From contig NZ_NIST01000001.1 in assembly GCF_002335745.1 (NCBI RefSeq), positions 5,164,090-5,228,089 on the forward strand: a DNA stretch of 64,000 nucleotides, given 5' to 3'. Both the position numbers and the translations under genes were made by a program. The notes under the pieces were generated by a model. The model did no database searches. It was not told the origin of the DNA and saw only the letters and a program-made list of their open reading frames with translations. Source of the DNA: Evansella halocellulosilytica (lineage in GTDB: Bacteria > Bacillota > Bacilli > Bacillales > Salisediminibacteriaceae). Positions within the stretch are counted from its first letter, which is position 1, and each line of letters starts with the position of its first letter. Of the stretch, positions 8,859 through 16,576 are shown in pieces.

Positions 8859-9617
8859 TCATCCTCCGATTGATATTGGTTCTTTTTCCACACCATGTGG
8901 AAGACCGACCTCTTTTAATAACTCCGAGCTCGTGCAAAACTTTGATGCACTTCTTTGTTCACAATCGACTCCCTGCAAAATACGTGTTAACCAAAGCGGG
9001 ACACTGTCATTCACTTTCACTTCAAGCACGACGAGATTTTTATCAATAAAGTACTCCCCGTAAGGACCTTGTTCAAGTTTTAACTTTTCATTTCTACAGC
9101 GGAGATCAAAATCAAATGTGATACGTAATTCAGGATCATCCACACCATGCAAAGCATGACGATCATAGCTTACGATCATTTCAGGCATTAAGTTATAGAG
9201 CCTCCGAAAATAATCAATCTCTCTTAGTACTTGATGATTCGATGTCACAAACGTTTCGAGTGGATAGACATCCGGTTCCTCGAGGTAACGATACGCTTCT
9301 GATAATGGCAGAAGCATTCTTCGCTTGTTCACTACTTTTTTATGTTTCTGCTTCACCTCAAAAAAAGCAGTGCCATGTATGTCCGTTTCATCATATACTC
9401 GCAAACGGAGTTTTTGACGAAACGTAAGCTTGTTTTTCGTTTCATAGTAGATTTTATTGTCCGGACTTTCGAAATAAAGACTTGTCACTGTATAACGGCC
9501 ATCCATCCCAAATTTGTCTGAGCGCATGTAAGGAGAAATCTGATCAATTAACTCCTTGTATTGTTCAGTTGTAATTAAATACTTTTGTTCCTTTCTCCTA
9601 AAAATTTCAATAGCCAT
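8859..9617 (-). CDS. VTC-domain protein (polyphosphate-polymerase-like)
   Basis: 252 residues. The order of basic and acidic strand motifs is that of the VTC/CYTH tunnel fold: RRKEQKYLI at the N-terminus, RYTVTSLYFES, KLTFRQKLRLRVYDE, FFEVKQKHKKVVNKRR, then LVVLEVKVNDSVPLWL near the end. In yeast Vtc4 this fold polymerises ATP phosphate into polyphosphate; bacterial members are less studied. It is cotranscribed with the DUF4956 gene. No CotH gene is seen nearby. Polyphosphate chemistry is inference from fold. Confidence 0.85.
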   Translation of the reverse strand: MAIEIFRRKEQKYLITTEQYKELIDQISPYMRSDKFGMDGRYTVTSLYFESPDNKIYYETKNKLTFRQKLRLRVYDETDIHGTAFFEVKQKHKKVVNKRRMLLPLSEAYRYLEEPDVYPLETFVTSNHQVLREIDYFRRLYNLMPEMIVSYDRHALHGVDDPELRITFDFDLRCRNEKLKLEQGPYGEYFIDKNLVVLEVKVNDSVPLWLTRILQGVDCEQRSASKFCTSSELLKEVGLPHGVEKEPISIGG

Positions 9618-9734
9618 GTTTTCATCCTTTCGTCCTTTCTCTGAATAATTGTGATTTTGAAAGTCTGAGTATATCCTAACGCGGCGTTATAAGATTTTAC
9701 TGAGCAGAAAATGAGAAAAAGATTAGAAATATAT

Positions 9735-9863
9735 ATGAATTTGTTAATGGGATGTAAAGATTGTAAAGATGTAGAAGAAGTTGAAGTCAATATTGAATCA
9801 GATTTCATCGAATCACTTTGCACTCGACATTGTGGGGAAGAAATTTTGGTTGTAGGGCGCTGA
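9735..9863 (+). CDS. Possible small four-cysteine protein (doubtful)
   Basis: A 42-codon frame on the otherwise silent plus strand, in a 470-base gap. It would encode a small acidic peptide with a CKDC pair near the N-terminus and CTRHC near the C-terminus, a spacing that could bind a metal. No convincing ribosome site precedes the ATG, though the frame is open for 10 codons further upstream. Could be chance. Confidence 0.2.
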   Translation: MNLLMGCKDCKDVEEVEVNIESDFIESLCTRHCGEEILVVGR

Positions 9864-9961
9864 TCGCTATCAAAACTAAGGTATAGATCACTACTCAATG
9901 TTTTGAGGAAATATAAGCAGTTTCTGTTTTTAGAATAATTAAAGATACGAATTAAAAACAG

Positions 9962-9998
9962 AAAAAAGAGACTAAAATGCTGGAAACATCTTAGCCTC
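9962..9998 (-). terminator. Terminator of the sucrose operon
   Basis: Minus-strand stem of GAGGCTAAGATG against CATTTTAGTCTC (two mismatches), loop TTTCCAG, followed by six T. Confidence 0.75.
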
Positions 9999-10089
9999 GA
10001 TAATAGTTAAGTGCCGCTAAAACACTGCTTTCATTGCGTTTTTTCTAACCTCCCAAAATAACCCCTTCCTAAATAACAACATCACATAC

Positions 10090-11535
10090 TTAAAAAACCT
10101 TTGCTAACGTCCATTTCTTAACCGAAAACCGGCATTTTTCAGATGCACCAAATACAACATCCTCATTATCTTTCGTTGGATAAAAGCGAGTCGTAAATAC
10201 TTCCTCTCCATCATTTACAAACAATTCAACCGAGGATGTATCAATATATAGTCTTGCATCACGTAGCTGCTCTAGCTTACATTGGCGCTTCTCAACGATA
10301 CCGTTTACATAGCTTTTACGTTCTAGCGTCAAAACACGTTGCTCACTAGAATATATGATTCTCGCAGCATCACTAATTGTTACGTCAAACCATCCCGCTT
10401 CGATCTCAATGTCTTCCATGAACAGCTCAATCGATTGACCATTCACCCCATTTATTTGCTTCACTTCATTGTTTAACACAACATCGTCTATCACGGCATC
10501 ATGAGTACGAAGACGTTCTAGTTCTTTAGCTGGAATTTGGTAAAGCTTGTCCCCCTTAAGTTGTAATTGACGGGGAATCGTCATCGTGTGAATCCATTTA
10601 TGCTTAATCGTTGGATGCTGCTGCTCATTTTGATCAGGGACACTCATCCAAGCGAATAACAAGCGGCGGCCTTGTTCATCAATCGTCGTTTGTGGTGCAT
10701 AAAAATCAAAGCCACGATCAAGCTCGACAAATTCATTATGCTCATATTCCCCTGTTTCTGGAGCAAACGTACCAACTGTATATCCTGCCTGGTAGACGTT
10801 ATTGTACTTCATACCATCTGGTTCTATCCCTTGAGGAGAAAAGATGAGAATGTCCTTGCCATCAAGATGAAACAAATCTGGACACTCAAACATATAACCG
10901 AAATTAGCTAACGCTCCGGAATCTCCTCCTGTCAGAGTCCGGACAAATGTCCAATCTCGTAAATCACCTGACTGAAACAGTGCGATAGCTCCTTTTAATG
11001 ACTCCGTTTGAGCACCGACAACCATAAAATAGCGCCCGTCTTGCTGCCAAACCTTCGGATCACGAAAATGGGCTGTAAATCCTTCAGGTAATGTAATAAC
11101 TGGCCCGTGCTTTTCAAAATGGAAACCATCCTCGGATGTTGCCAAGCATTGATACGATTCACGCTGACCGTGCTCATCCTTCACATTTCCTGTATAAAAC
11201 AAGTAGAGCTTTTCTTCATGTTCAATTGCACTACCTGAATAGCAGCCATTTTTTTCAAACCATTCTGCTGGTGTAAGGGCTACCTCTTCATGCTGCCAAT
11301 TCACTAAATCCTTTGACGTATAATGCCCCCAAAACTTAGCTCCATGCTCTGTTTTAAACGGCATCCATTGGTAAAATAAATGATACGTTCCTTTCCAATG
11401 AATAAAACCATTCGGATCATTCAGCAAACCGACTGGTGGCATAAGGTGATAATGCAGGCGATACGGATCTTTCTCCACACAGTCCTTATGCTTAGCCATT
11501 TCTTCCTTTACTTCTGCTCGTAACTTTTGATCCAT
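10090..11535 (-). CDS. scrB: Sucrose-6-phosphate hydrolase (GH32)
   Basis: 481 residues from the ATG at 11535, which has GAGG 8 bases upstream; another ATG two codons earlier is too close to it. The three GH32 signatures are present: NDPNG near residue 40 (nucleophile Asp), FRDPKVW near 160, and the acid/base Glu in FECPDLF near 217. It splits sucrose-6-phosphate made by the PTS into glucose-6-phosphate and fructose. Last gene of the operon with the EIIBC and fructokinase genes; length typical. Confidence 0.93.
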   Translation of the reverse strand: MDQKLRAEVKEEMAKHKDCVEKDPYRLHYHLMPPVGLLNDPNGFIHWKGTYHLFYQWMPFKTEHGAKFWGHYTSKDLVNWQHEEVALTPAEWFEKNGCYSGSAIEHEEKLYLFYTGNVKDEHGQRESYQCLATSEDGFHFEKHGPVITLPEGFTAHFRDPKVWQQDGRYFMVVGAQTESLKGAIALFQSGDLRDWTFVRTLTGGDSGALANFGYMFECPDLFHLDGKDILIFSPQGIEPDGMKYNNVYQAGYTVGTFAPETGEYEHNEFVELDRGFDFYAPQTTIDEQGRRLLFAWMSVPDQNEQQHPTIKHKWIHTMTIPRQLQLKGDKLYQIPAKELERLRTHDAVIDDVVLNNEVKQINGVNGQSIELFMEDIEIEAGWFDVTISDAARIIYSSEQRVLTLERKSYVNGIVEKRQCKLEQLRDARLYIDTSSVELFVNDGEEVFTTRFYPTKDNEDVVFGASEKCRFSVKKWTLAKVF

Positions 11536-11549
11536 CCTCATTACCTCAC

Positions 11550-12494
11550 CTACTTCAGCTGTTTTTTCACTTCCTCTAATGTCGGTAATGCAGTCATAGC
11601 CCCTTTCGTCGATGCTGCTAATCCACCTGATACAGATGCAAAAGCAGCCATATTTTCTGCCTCAACAAGAGAAATGGATTCAATCGCCCCTTCATATTCA
11701 TGAAGCTGATAAAGGATTCCTGAAACAAATGCATCTCCTGCTCCGGTCGTATCAAGTGCTTTTACAGGCATAGCTGGGACATGCTTCAATCCTTCACTTG
11801 TACATACGTAGCTTCCTTTTGCTCCTAATGAAATAAATATAAGAGGGATCTTGTATTGCTTTAATACTTCTAACCCTTGCTCAATGTCCGTTTCACCGGT
11901 AATAAATTCAAGCTCCTCTTCAGAGATTTTCAATACGTCTACTTGAGCAAGCATCGATTGGATCGTCGTACGCGCATGTTCCGCAGATTCCCATAACGCT
12001 AAACGCAAATTCGGATCATACGAGACAATCATCCCTTTCTCACGAGCAAGCTTCACTGCTTTTTCCGTCGTTTCCTTCGCTGGACTTCCAATCATAGAAA
12101 TGGACCCAAAGTGCAATATTTTGTGAGTATCAAAATCATCCTCTACCAAATCAGATGGAGTGAGAAACCGGTCTGCACTTGGGTTTATATAAAAATCAAA
12201 TTCACGCTCGCCATCCTCCGCATTTGTCACAAAAACAACTCCAGTGGGAACTTCTGCAGTTAGGGCTAACGGATGTGTCTGTACACCATGATTTTGTAAA
12301 GTGACTTGTAAGAAGCGCCCGAGCACATCATCGCCAACCTTTCCAACAAACGTTGACTTTATGCCTAAACGTGCGATACCAACAGCAACATTCGCTGGGG
12401 CGCCACCAGGACTTTTTTGATACGTCGTATTCGTTTGATCTAATGGAATAAAATCAATTAATGCTTCCCCGAGTGATATAATTCCTTTTTTCAT
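11550..12494 (-). CDS. scrK: Fructokinase (PfkB family)
   Basis: 314 residues. PfkB signatures: the N-terminal GEALIDFIPL and PGGAPANVAVGIARLG, and the C-terminal DTTGAGDAFVSG with the catalytic Asp. It phosphorylates the fructose released by the GH32 enzyme to fructose-6-phosphate. ATG has a GGGAGG site; only 14 bases separate its stop from the hydrolase start. The substrate is assigned from operon context, since PfkB kinases are hard to tell apart by sequence. Confidence 0.9.
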   Translation of the reverse strand: MKKGIISLGEALIDFIPLDQTNTTYQKSPGGAPANVAVGIARLGIKSTFVGKVGDDVLGRFLQVTLQNHGVQTHPLALTAEVPTGVVFVTNAEDGEREFDFYINPSADRFLTPSDLVEDDFDTHKILHFGSISMIGSPAKETTEKAVKLAREKGMIVSYDPNLRLALWESAEHARTTIQSMLAQVDVLKISEEELEFITGETDIEQGLEVLKQYKIPLIFISLGAKGSYVCTSEGLKHVPAMPVKALDTTGAGDAFVSGILYQLHEYEGAIESISLVEAENMAAFASVSGGLAASTKGAMTALPTLEEVKKQLK

Positions 12495-12527
12495 GTAAGC
12501 ATCCTCCCATGATTCTATGAAACAGTG

Positions 12528-13901
12528 TTACTTTTTCTCTTCATCCCAACCTAACAATAGTGTAGCAATAAATGCAGCAGACAGCGCGATTAAAAAGGCA
12601 ATCGCATAATTTAATGGATCTTGGACGATCGCAAAGAGCGGCACACCTGTAATACCAATACCGTTTGCCATCACTTGTGTAAAGACAACATACGCTCCAC
12701 CAAAAGCTCCACCAATAGCTGCACCAATAAACGGTCTACGATATTTTAAGTTAACTCCAAAAATAGCTGGTTCCGTTATGCCAAGGAAGGCAGACACGGA
12801 CGCTGGTAATGCAATTTCCTTCGTCTTTTTCACTTTTGTTTTAAAGAAAACCGCTAATGTTGCTCCACCTTGAGCAATATTAGCCATTGCCCAAATCGGT
12901 AATAAATAGTTGCCACCAATGTTCACAAGCAATTCTGCTTCAATTGCATGGAAGCTATGATGGACCCCTGTTAAAACAATCGTTGAATAAAGACCACCGA
13001 AGATCAGTCCTGCAACTGGCCCCGCCGTACTGTAAATCACATCAAGAAACGCTGTAATTCCATTACCAAGTCCACGTCCTATAGGCCCAATCACTAAAAG
13101 AGCAACAAATCCTGTGAAAATGACCGTTAAAAACGGTGTTAACAACAAATCAACGACATTCGGAATGATTTTACGCAACCCTTTTTCAATCTTCGTCATC
13201 ACATAAACGGTTAGTAAAACCGGGATCACGGTTCCTTGATATCCTAGCATTTCGACTCCAAAACCAAAAAAATCTAACGTCTCAGGCTGTGCATCTGTAA
13301 GTCCCCATGGATTAAGCAAAGCAGGATGGGTCATAATCCCACCAATAACTGCTCCTAAATAAGTATTCCCACCAAATTCCTTCGCAGCACTGTAACCAAT
13401 TAAAATCGGTAAAATAATAAAGGAAGCGGATGAAAACATATCAAGCAGAACAAAAAGGCCACTCTCAGAATCGACCCAATTATACGTTTCCATTAACCCA
13501 AGAAGCCCCATGAGCATTCCAGCAGCGACAATCGCAGGAATAATTGGAACAAATATATTCGAAAGCGTCCGCGCAAACCTCGCGAAAGGATTCATTTTCT
13601 TCTTCACTGCCTCACCGTGTGAAGTAGGCTTTTCCTCATCTTCCTCTACATTTACACCAACGAGAGGAGCAAAGTGAGTAAACACTTTATTAACTGTTCC
13701 TGTTCCAAAAATAACTTGAAATTGGCCTGAGCTAGAAAAAGCCCCTTTCACTCCTTCTAATTCTTCAATCGCTTCCGTGTTAATTTGGCTCTCATCTTCA
13801 ATGACTAAACGAAGCCGTGTTGCACAATGTGTCGCACTGACAACATTGTCTTTTCCTCCTAAATACGAAACTAGCTGTTCAGCAATTTCATTGTAATTCA
13901 T
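12528..13901 (-). CDS. scrA: Sucrose-specific PTS enzyme IIBC
   Basis: 457 residues from ATG 13901 (AGGGGGAA site). The EIIB domain occupies about residues 1-85 with phospho-acceptor Cys26 in THCATRLR; the EIIC domain follows with about ten membrane segments and the substrate-site region GVHHSFHAIEAELL and GITEPAIFGVNLKYRRPFIGA. No EIIA domain is attached, so the phosphoryl group must come from a separate, probably glucose-type, EIIA encoded elsewhere. First gene after the RAT/terminator switch. Confidence 0.93.
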   Translation of the reverse strand: MNYNEIAEQLVSYLGGKDNVVSATHCATRLRLVIEDESQINTEAIEELEGVKGAFSSSGQFQVIFGTGTVNKVFTHFAPLVGVNVEEDEEKPTSHGEAVKKKMNPFARFARTLSNIFVPIIPAIVAAGMLMGLLGLMETYNWVDSESGLFVLLDMFSSASFIILPILIGYSAAKEFGGNTYLGAVIGGIMTHPALLNPWGLTDAQPETLDFFGFGVEMLGYQGTVIPVLLTVYVMTKIEKGLRKIIPNVVDLLLTPFLTVIFTGFVALLVIGPIGRGLGNGITAFLDVIYSTAGPVAGLIFGGLYSTIVLTGVHHSFHAIEAELLVNIGGNYLLPIWAMANIAQGGATLAVFFKTKVKKTKEIALPASVSAFLGITEPAIFGVNLKYRRPFIGAAIGGAFGGAYVVFTQVMANGIGITGVPLFAIVQDPLNYAIAFLIALSAAFIATLLLGWDEEKK

Positions 13902-13937
13902 TCTACTATTTCCCCCTGCTCTTTCTATTTTGAATAC

Positions 13938-14028
13938 TAAAAAAGACAAGACCTAAAATACATAAATGGATTAAACGAGTAGCGTTAAACGTGTAAGCTA
14001 CTCCTTCACTTACGTACTTTAGGTCTTG
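13938..14028 (-). terminator. Conditional terminator in the scrA leader
   Basis: Outer stem CAAGACCTAAA (14028-14018) with TTTAGGTCTTG (13957-13947) followed by TCTTTTTT. An inner GAGTAGC/GCTACTC hairpin (13977-14003) fills the loop. The outer 5' arm is shared with the RAT, so formation of RAT prevents this terminator. Confidence 0.88.
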
Positions 14029-14050
14029 CCTGCATTACCAGTCACAATCC
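14022..14050 (-). promoter_or_regulatory. RAT (ribonucleic antiterminator) for the BglG-type protein
   Basis: 29-base element beginning GGATTGTGACTGGTAATG and ending GCAGGCAAGACC, closely like the RATs of the B. subtilis sac genes. Bound by the antiterminator encoded just upstream, it would let transcription continue into scrA when sucrose is present. Confidence 0.92.
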
Positions 14051-14079
14051 CCAATATGAAATTTGGTTAATTGAAAATT

Positions 14080-14108
14080 AGTTTACAATAGAATGTACAC
14101 CTCGTCAA
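14080..14108 (-). promoter_or_regulatory. Promoter of the scrA-scrK-scrB operon
   Basis: Minus strand -35 TTGACG (14108-14103), 17 bases, -10 TAAACT (14085-14080), placing initiation about 20-25 bases before the RAT. No clear catabolite-response element was found around it. Confidence 0.75.
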
Positions 14109-14116
14109 CCACGACG

Positions 14117-14950
14117 TTATGATTCACTCCGCAATAATCGCTGAATATGCAAAGCAATGTAAGCAATCTCAGCAGGTGGAAAATTCAGTTCAAACTCTTG
14201 ATTTAAATAATCGATCACCTTACTTGAATAATGATAAGCCTTTTCATATTTCTTTTGAATCAACTCAAACATTTCTTCATCAATCGGTTCAATCTCACTT
14301 CCCTTTTGTATTCGGTTCAATGCAAAAAGTAAGTGAGTAATGAGTCGTTGATAATTAATGCTTGTTTCCTCAATGGTCAATCCTGTAACTCGCTGCACCT
14401 GCTCGACAAATTCGCTTAAAATCGTTGCCGTTTCTAACGATTCATTCATTGACGGGCTGTCCATCTTAGCTGTATGAACGTGAAGGGCAATATGAGCAAC
14501 CTCATCAAGTGGAATATCTATACCTAGCTTCCTCTTAATTTCTTCTTTTGCCCATAACCCGACTTCGAATTCTTTTTTATATAGAAACTTAATTTCATTT
14601 TTCAACTTATTTTGAATGGCAAAGCCTTGTCCTATTCTTTCTAAGGCAAATGACAAATGATCAGTTAACGCAATATGAATATGATCGCTTAACGGTGCTT
14701 TTAGGTGTCCCTCTGCATAACTAATAATCCGTTCTGCCAATTCAATATGAGCTTCAGGTAATGTCGTCAATAACTGCTGGAATTTTTCTGAAGACTGCTC
14801 GTGCAGGACGAAGATTTTTTCAATTTTATGCTTCGGAACTATGTCATTATTCTTCTTCTGAAAGGCGATCCCTTTACCCATCACAATTTTCTCATGCGGT
14901 CCATCAATCACAACAATCGCATTATTATTTAGAATTCGAAAAATTCGCAT
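14117..14950 (-). CDS. BglG/LicT/SacT-family transcription antiterminator
   Basis: 277 residues. RNA-binding CAT domain at residues 1-55 (MRIFRILNNNAIVVID..GKGIAFQKKNND), then two PTS-regulation domains with conserved His residues (ALTDHLSFALER and IALHVHTA in PRD1; LITHLLFAL and IALHIQRL in PRD2). These are phosphorylated by PTS proteins to set activity. The RAT it should bind lies right after its stop codon. GGAGG site 6 bases before ATG. By context the sucrose antiterminator. Confidence 0.93.
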   Translation of the reverse strand: MRIFRILNNNAIVVIDGPHEKIVMGKGIAFQKKNNDIVPKHKIEKIFVLHEQSSEKFQQLLTTLPEAHIELAERIISYAEGHLKAPLSDHIHIALTDHLSFALERIGQGFAIQNKLKNEIKFLYKKEFEVGLWAKEEIKRKLGIDIPLDEVAHIALHVHTAKMDSPSMNESLETATILSEFVEQVQRVTGLTIEETSINYQRLITHLLFALNRIQKGSEIEPIDEEMFELIQKKYEKAYHYSSKVIDYLNQEFELNFPPAEIAYIALHIQRLLRSES

Positions 14951-15261
14951 CCTGTTCCTCCGAGTTCATCATTCTCTTTATTTTATCATGAACAAAAAGC
15001 TGTGGATAGGCTAGGTATTCATTCCCCGATATCTCTTCTTCCTATCGAACGGATGAGCATAAAGTATAATTAATATTTGCATAATTAATCAAACTTAATT
15101 TGTTTTTCCCTTTAAATTGAAACTGTGAAAAGTACTTTTTATTGCTGTGAATTTGTGAAACCCAAACATATATATAAGAACCATAATAAAGTAGTTTTCC
15201 TAAAATATAATAAAGCATAAGCTTTCCAAACGGTAAACGTATGCTTTACGTCACAATATAA
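14951..15261. other. AT-rich intergenic stretch
   Basis: No gene seen. One hairpin with TAAAGCATA/TATGCTTTA arms lies at 15212-15248, downstream of ssrA on its strand; it could be a back-up terminator. Confidence 0.5.
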
Positions 15262-15290
15262 TAAAAAACCACCATATTTATGTATGGTGG
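15262..15290 (-). terminator. ssrA terminator
   Basis: CCACCATA/TATGGTGG stem (15269-15290) followed by six T on the minus strand; its 5' arm includes the CCA end of tmRNA, so processing must trim the 3' tail. Confidence 0.85.
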
Positions 15291-15651
15291 AGACGGTGGG
15301 AATCGAACCCACGTCCAGAGATAACGATACTTAAGCTTCTACGAGCGTAGTCGGTCTATTGGCGATTCGCCATCACTTCGGCCGACAGACAGGCTTCCGT
15401 GTGGCTAACCTGATTCATCTCTTCCCATTGTCCTCAGGTGGTGGACTCAAGGCGTATCCCACTTAGAGTGAGTCCCTGATCCTTCACATGGGCGATGAAG
15501 GGAGGAACCGCCTGCAGGGTTTTTACGCCGCTGCTAAAGCGAAATTGTTATCTTCTTTGCCAACTATAGGCGATGGGCGTTTTATACGAGGACACCCAGC
15601 TCGGCTCGCCACTTAAGCTCGACCTATCCCTGTCGAATCCAGAACGTCCCC
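15285..15651 (-). ncRNA. ssrA: tmRNA (transfer-messenger RNA)
   Basis: 367 bases. The 5' end GGGGACGTTC and 3' end CGTCTCC-ACCA pair as the tRNA-like acceptor stem, and the T-arm GGGTTCGATTCCCACC is present. The tag reading frame at 15561-15523 encodes GKEDNNFALAAA then TAA (with the charged Ala added first), ending in the usual ALAA-type degradation signal read by ClpXP. It rescues stalled ribosomes with SmpB, whose gene lies upstream. Confidence 0.97.
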
Positions 15652-15747
15652 ATGATTGAATCGCAATTGATATCGTTGCGACTATAATGGAAAACGTTAG
15701 GACAGATCGTTTATGTTATTCAGTTTGTTTTCCTAACGACAAATTCT

Positions 15748-15775
15748 ATTATAACATATAGCCGTTCCCAGTCAA
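15748..15775 (-). promoter_or_regulatory. Promoter of ssrA
   Basis: Minus strand -35 TTGACT (15775-15770), 16 bases, -10 TATAAT (15753-15748). The transcript would carry about 90 bases of 5' leader, with a CGTTAGGA/TCCTAACG hairpin at 15695-15738, before the mature tmRNA end; RNase P would remove it. Confidence 0.75.
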
Positions 15776-15805
15776 ATGGTAACGCCATCCAAGGCTGACA
15801 ATCGT

Positions 15806-16279
15806 TTAGCGTCCTAACTGACTATCTTTAAACGCACGCTCGATGTCTCGTTTTGCTGCCTTCTTTTTCAAGTCTTCACGTTTATCGTACTTCTTCTTCC
15901 CTTTTCCGAGTCCGATAAGTACTTTCGCAAACCCGTTTTTAATATAAATCTTAAGTGGAACGAGTGTATATCCTTTTTCTTTCGTTAAGCCGATCAGCTT
16001 ATTGATCTCCTTACGATGCAGCAGCAGCTTACGTGTTCGCACAGGATCATGATTATATCGGTTTCCTTGCTCATACGGACTTATATGCAAGTTATGAAGC
16101 CATGCTTCACCACGGCTGACACGAGCAAAAGAATCCTTTAAGTTTACGCGTCTATTGCGAATTGACTTAATTTCGGTACCTGTTAATACAAGTCCAGCTT
16201 CGTATGTTTCTTCTATATGATAATCATGACGTGCTTTTTTATTTTGTGCGATTTGTTTTCCTTCGGTTCCTTTTCCCAT
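15806..16279 (-). CDS. smpB: SsrA-binding protein SmpB
   Basis: 157 residues, normal length. Family blocks present: [62 protein letters not shown], and the basic C-terminal tail that enters the decoding centre. It delivers tmRNA to stalled ribosomes. It lies between rnr and ssrA as in other Bacillaceae. Confidence 0.97.
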   Translation of the reverse strand: MGKGTEGKQIAQNKKARHDYHIEETYEAGLVLTGTEIKSIRNRRVNLKDSFARVSRGEAWLHNLHISPYEQGNRYNHDPVRTRKLLLHRKEINKLIGLTKEKGYTLVPLKIYIKNGFAKVLIGLGKGKKKYDKREDLKKKAAKRDIERAFKDSQLGR

Positions 16280-16514
16280 TGTTTCTGCATCCTTTCACAT
16301 TCGCTCGTCCCTATATCATACCAAATGTGCTGAATCTGTTCAATTTGTTCGTTATTTCCAAAAGACATGAAGGTCTTTTTAGTCAAGTACTATGGAAGAA
16401 GTCGTTGTATGTGCGATTTTCCACGCTCTATATGCGATTCACTATATCTTCTATTCGAATATCGCTTTTTCCTTTAAATATGCCAACCTATTTTTTGACT
16501 ACGGTCCCATTAGT

Positions 16515-16543
16515 AAAGCTAGCGGAATACATCCGCTAGCTTT
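16515..16543. terminator. Hairpin after rnr
   Basis: Perfect AAAGCTAGCGGA/TCCGCTAGCTTT stem with a five-base loop. T-tracts on both sides are short, so it may work weakly in either direction. The rest of 16280-16576 contains no recognised feature except the 17-bp palindrome at 16561. Confidence 0.55.
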
Positions 16544-16576
16544 TATTCGACAATATTCGGGAAGTGCCTGGCACTT

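Larger units (their letters stand above)
9618..10089. other. Intergenic stretch between sucrose operon and VTC operon
   Basis: Holds the terminator of the sucrose operon (9962-9998) and the doubtful four-cysteine frame. No clear promoter for the VTC gene was identified. Confidence 0.6.

Noticed and set aside
9575-9898. Minus-strand 107-codon frame upstream of the VTC gene
   Set aside because: It runs into the VTC start in another frame, lacks a ribosome site and has a serine-rich, non-protein-like composition.
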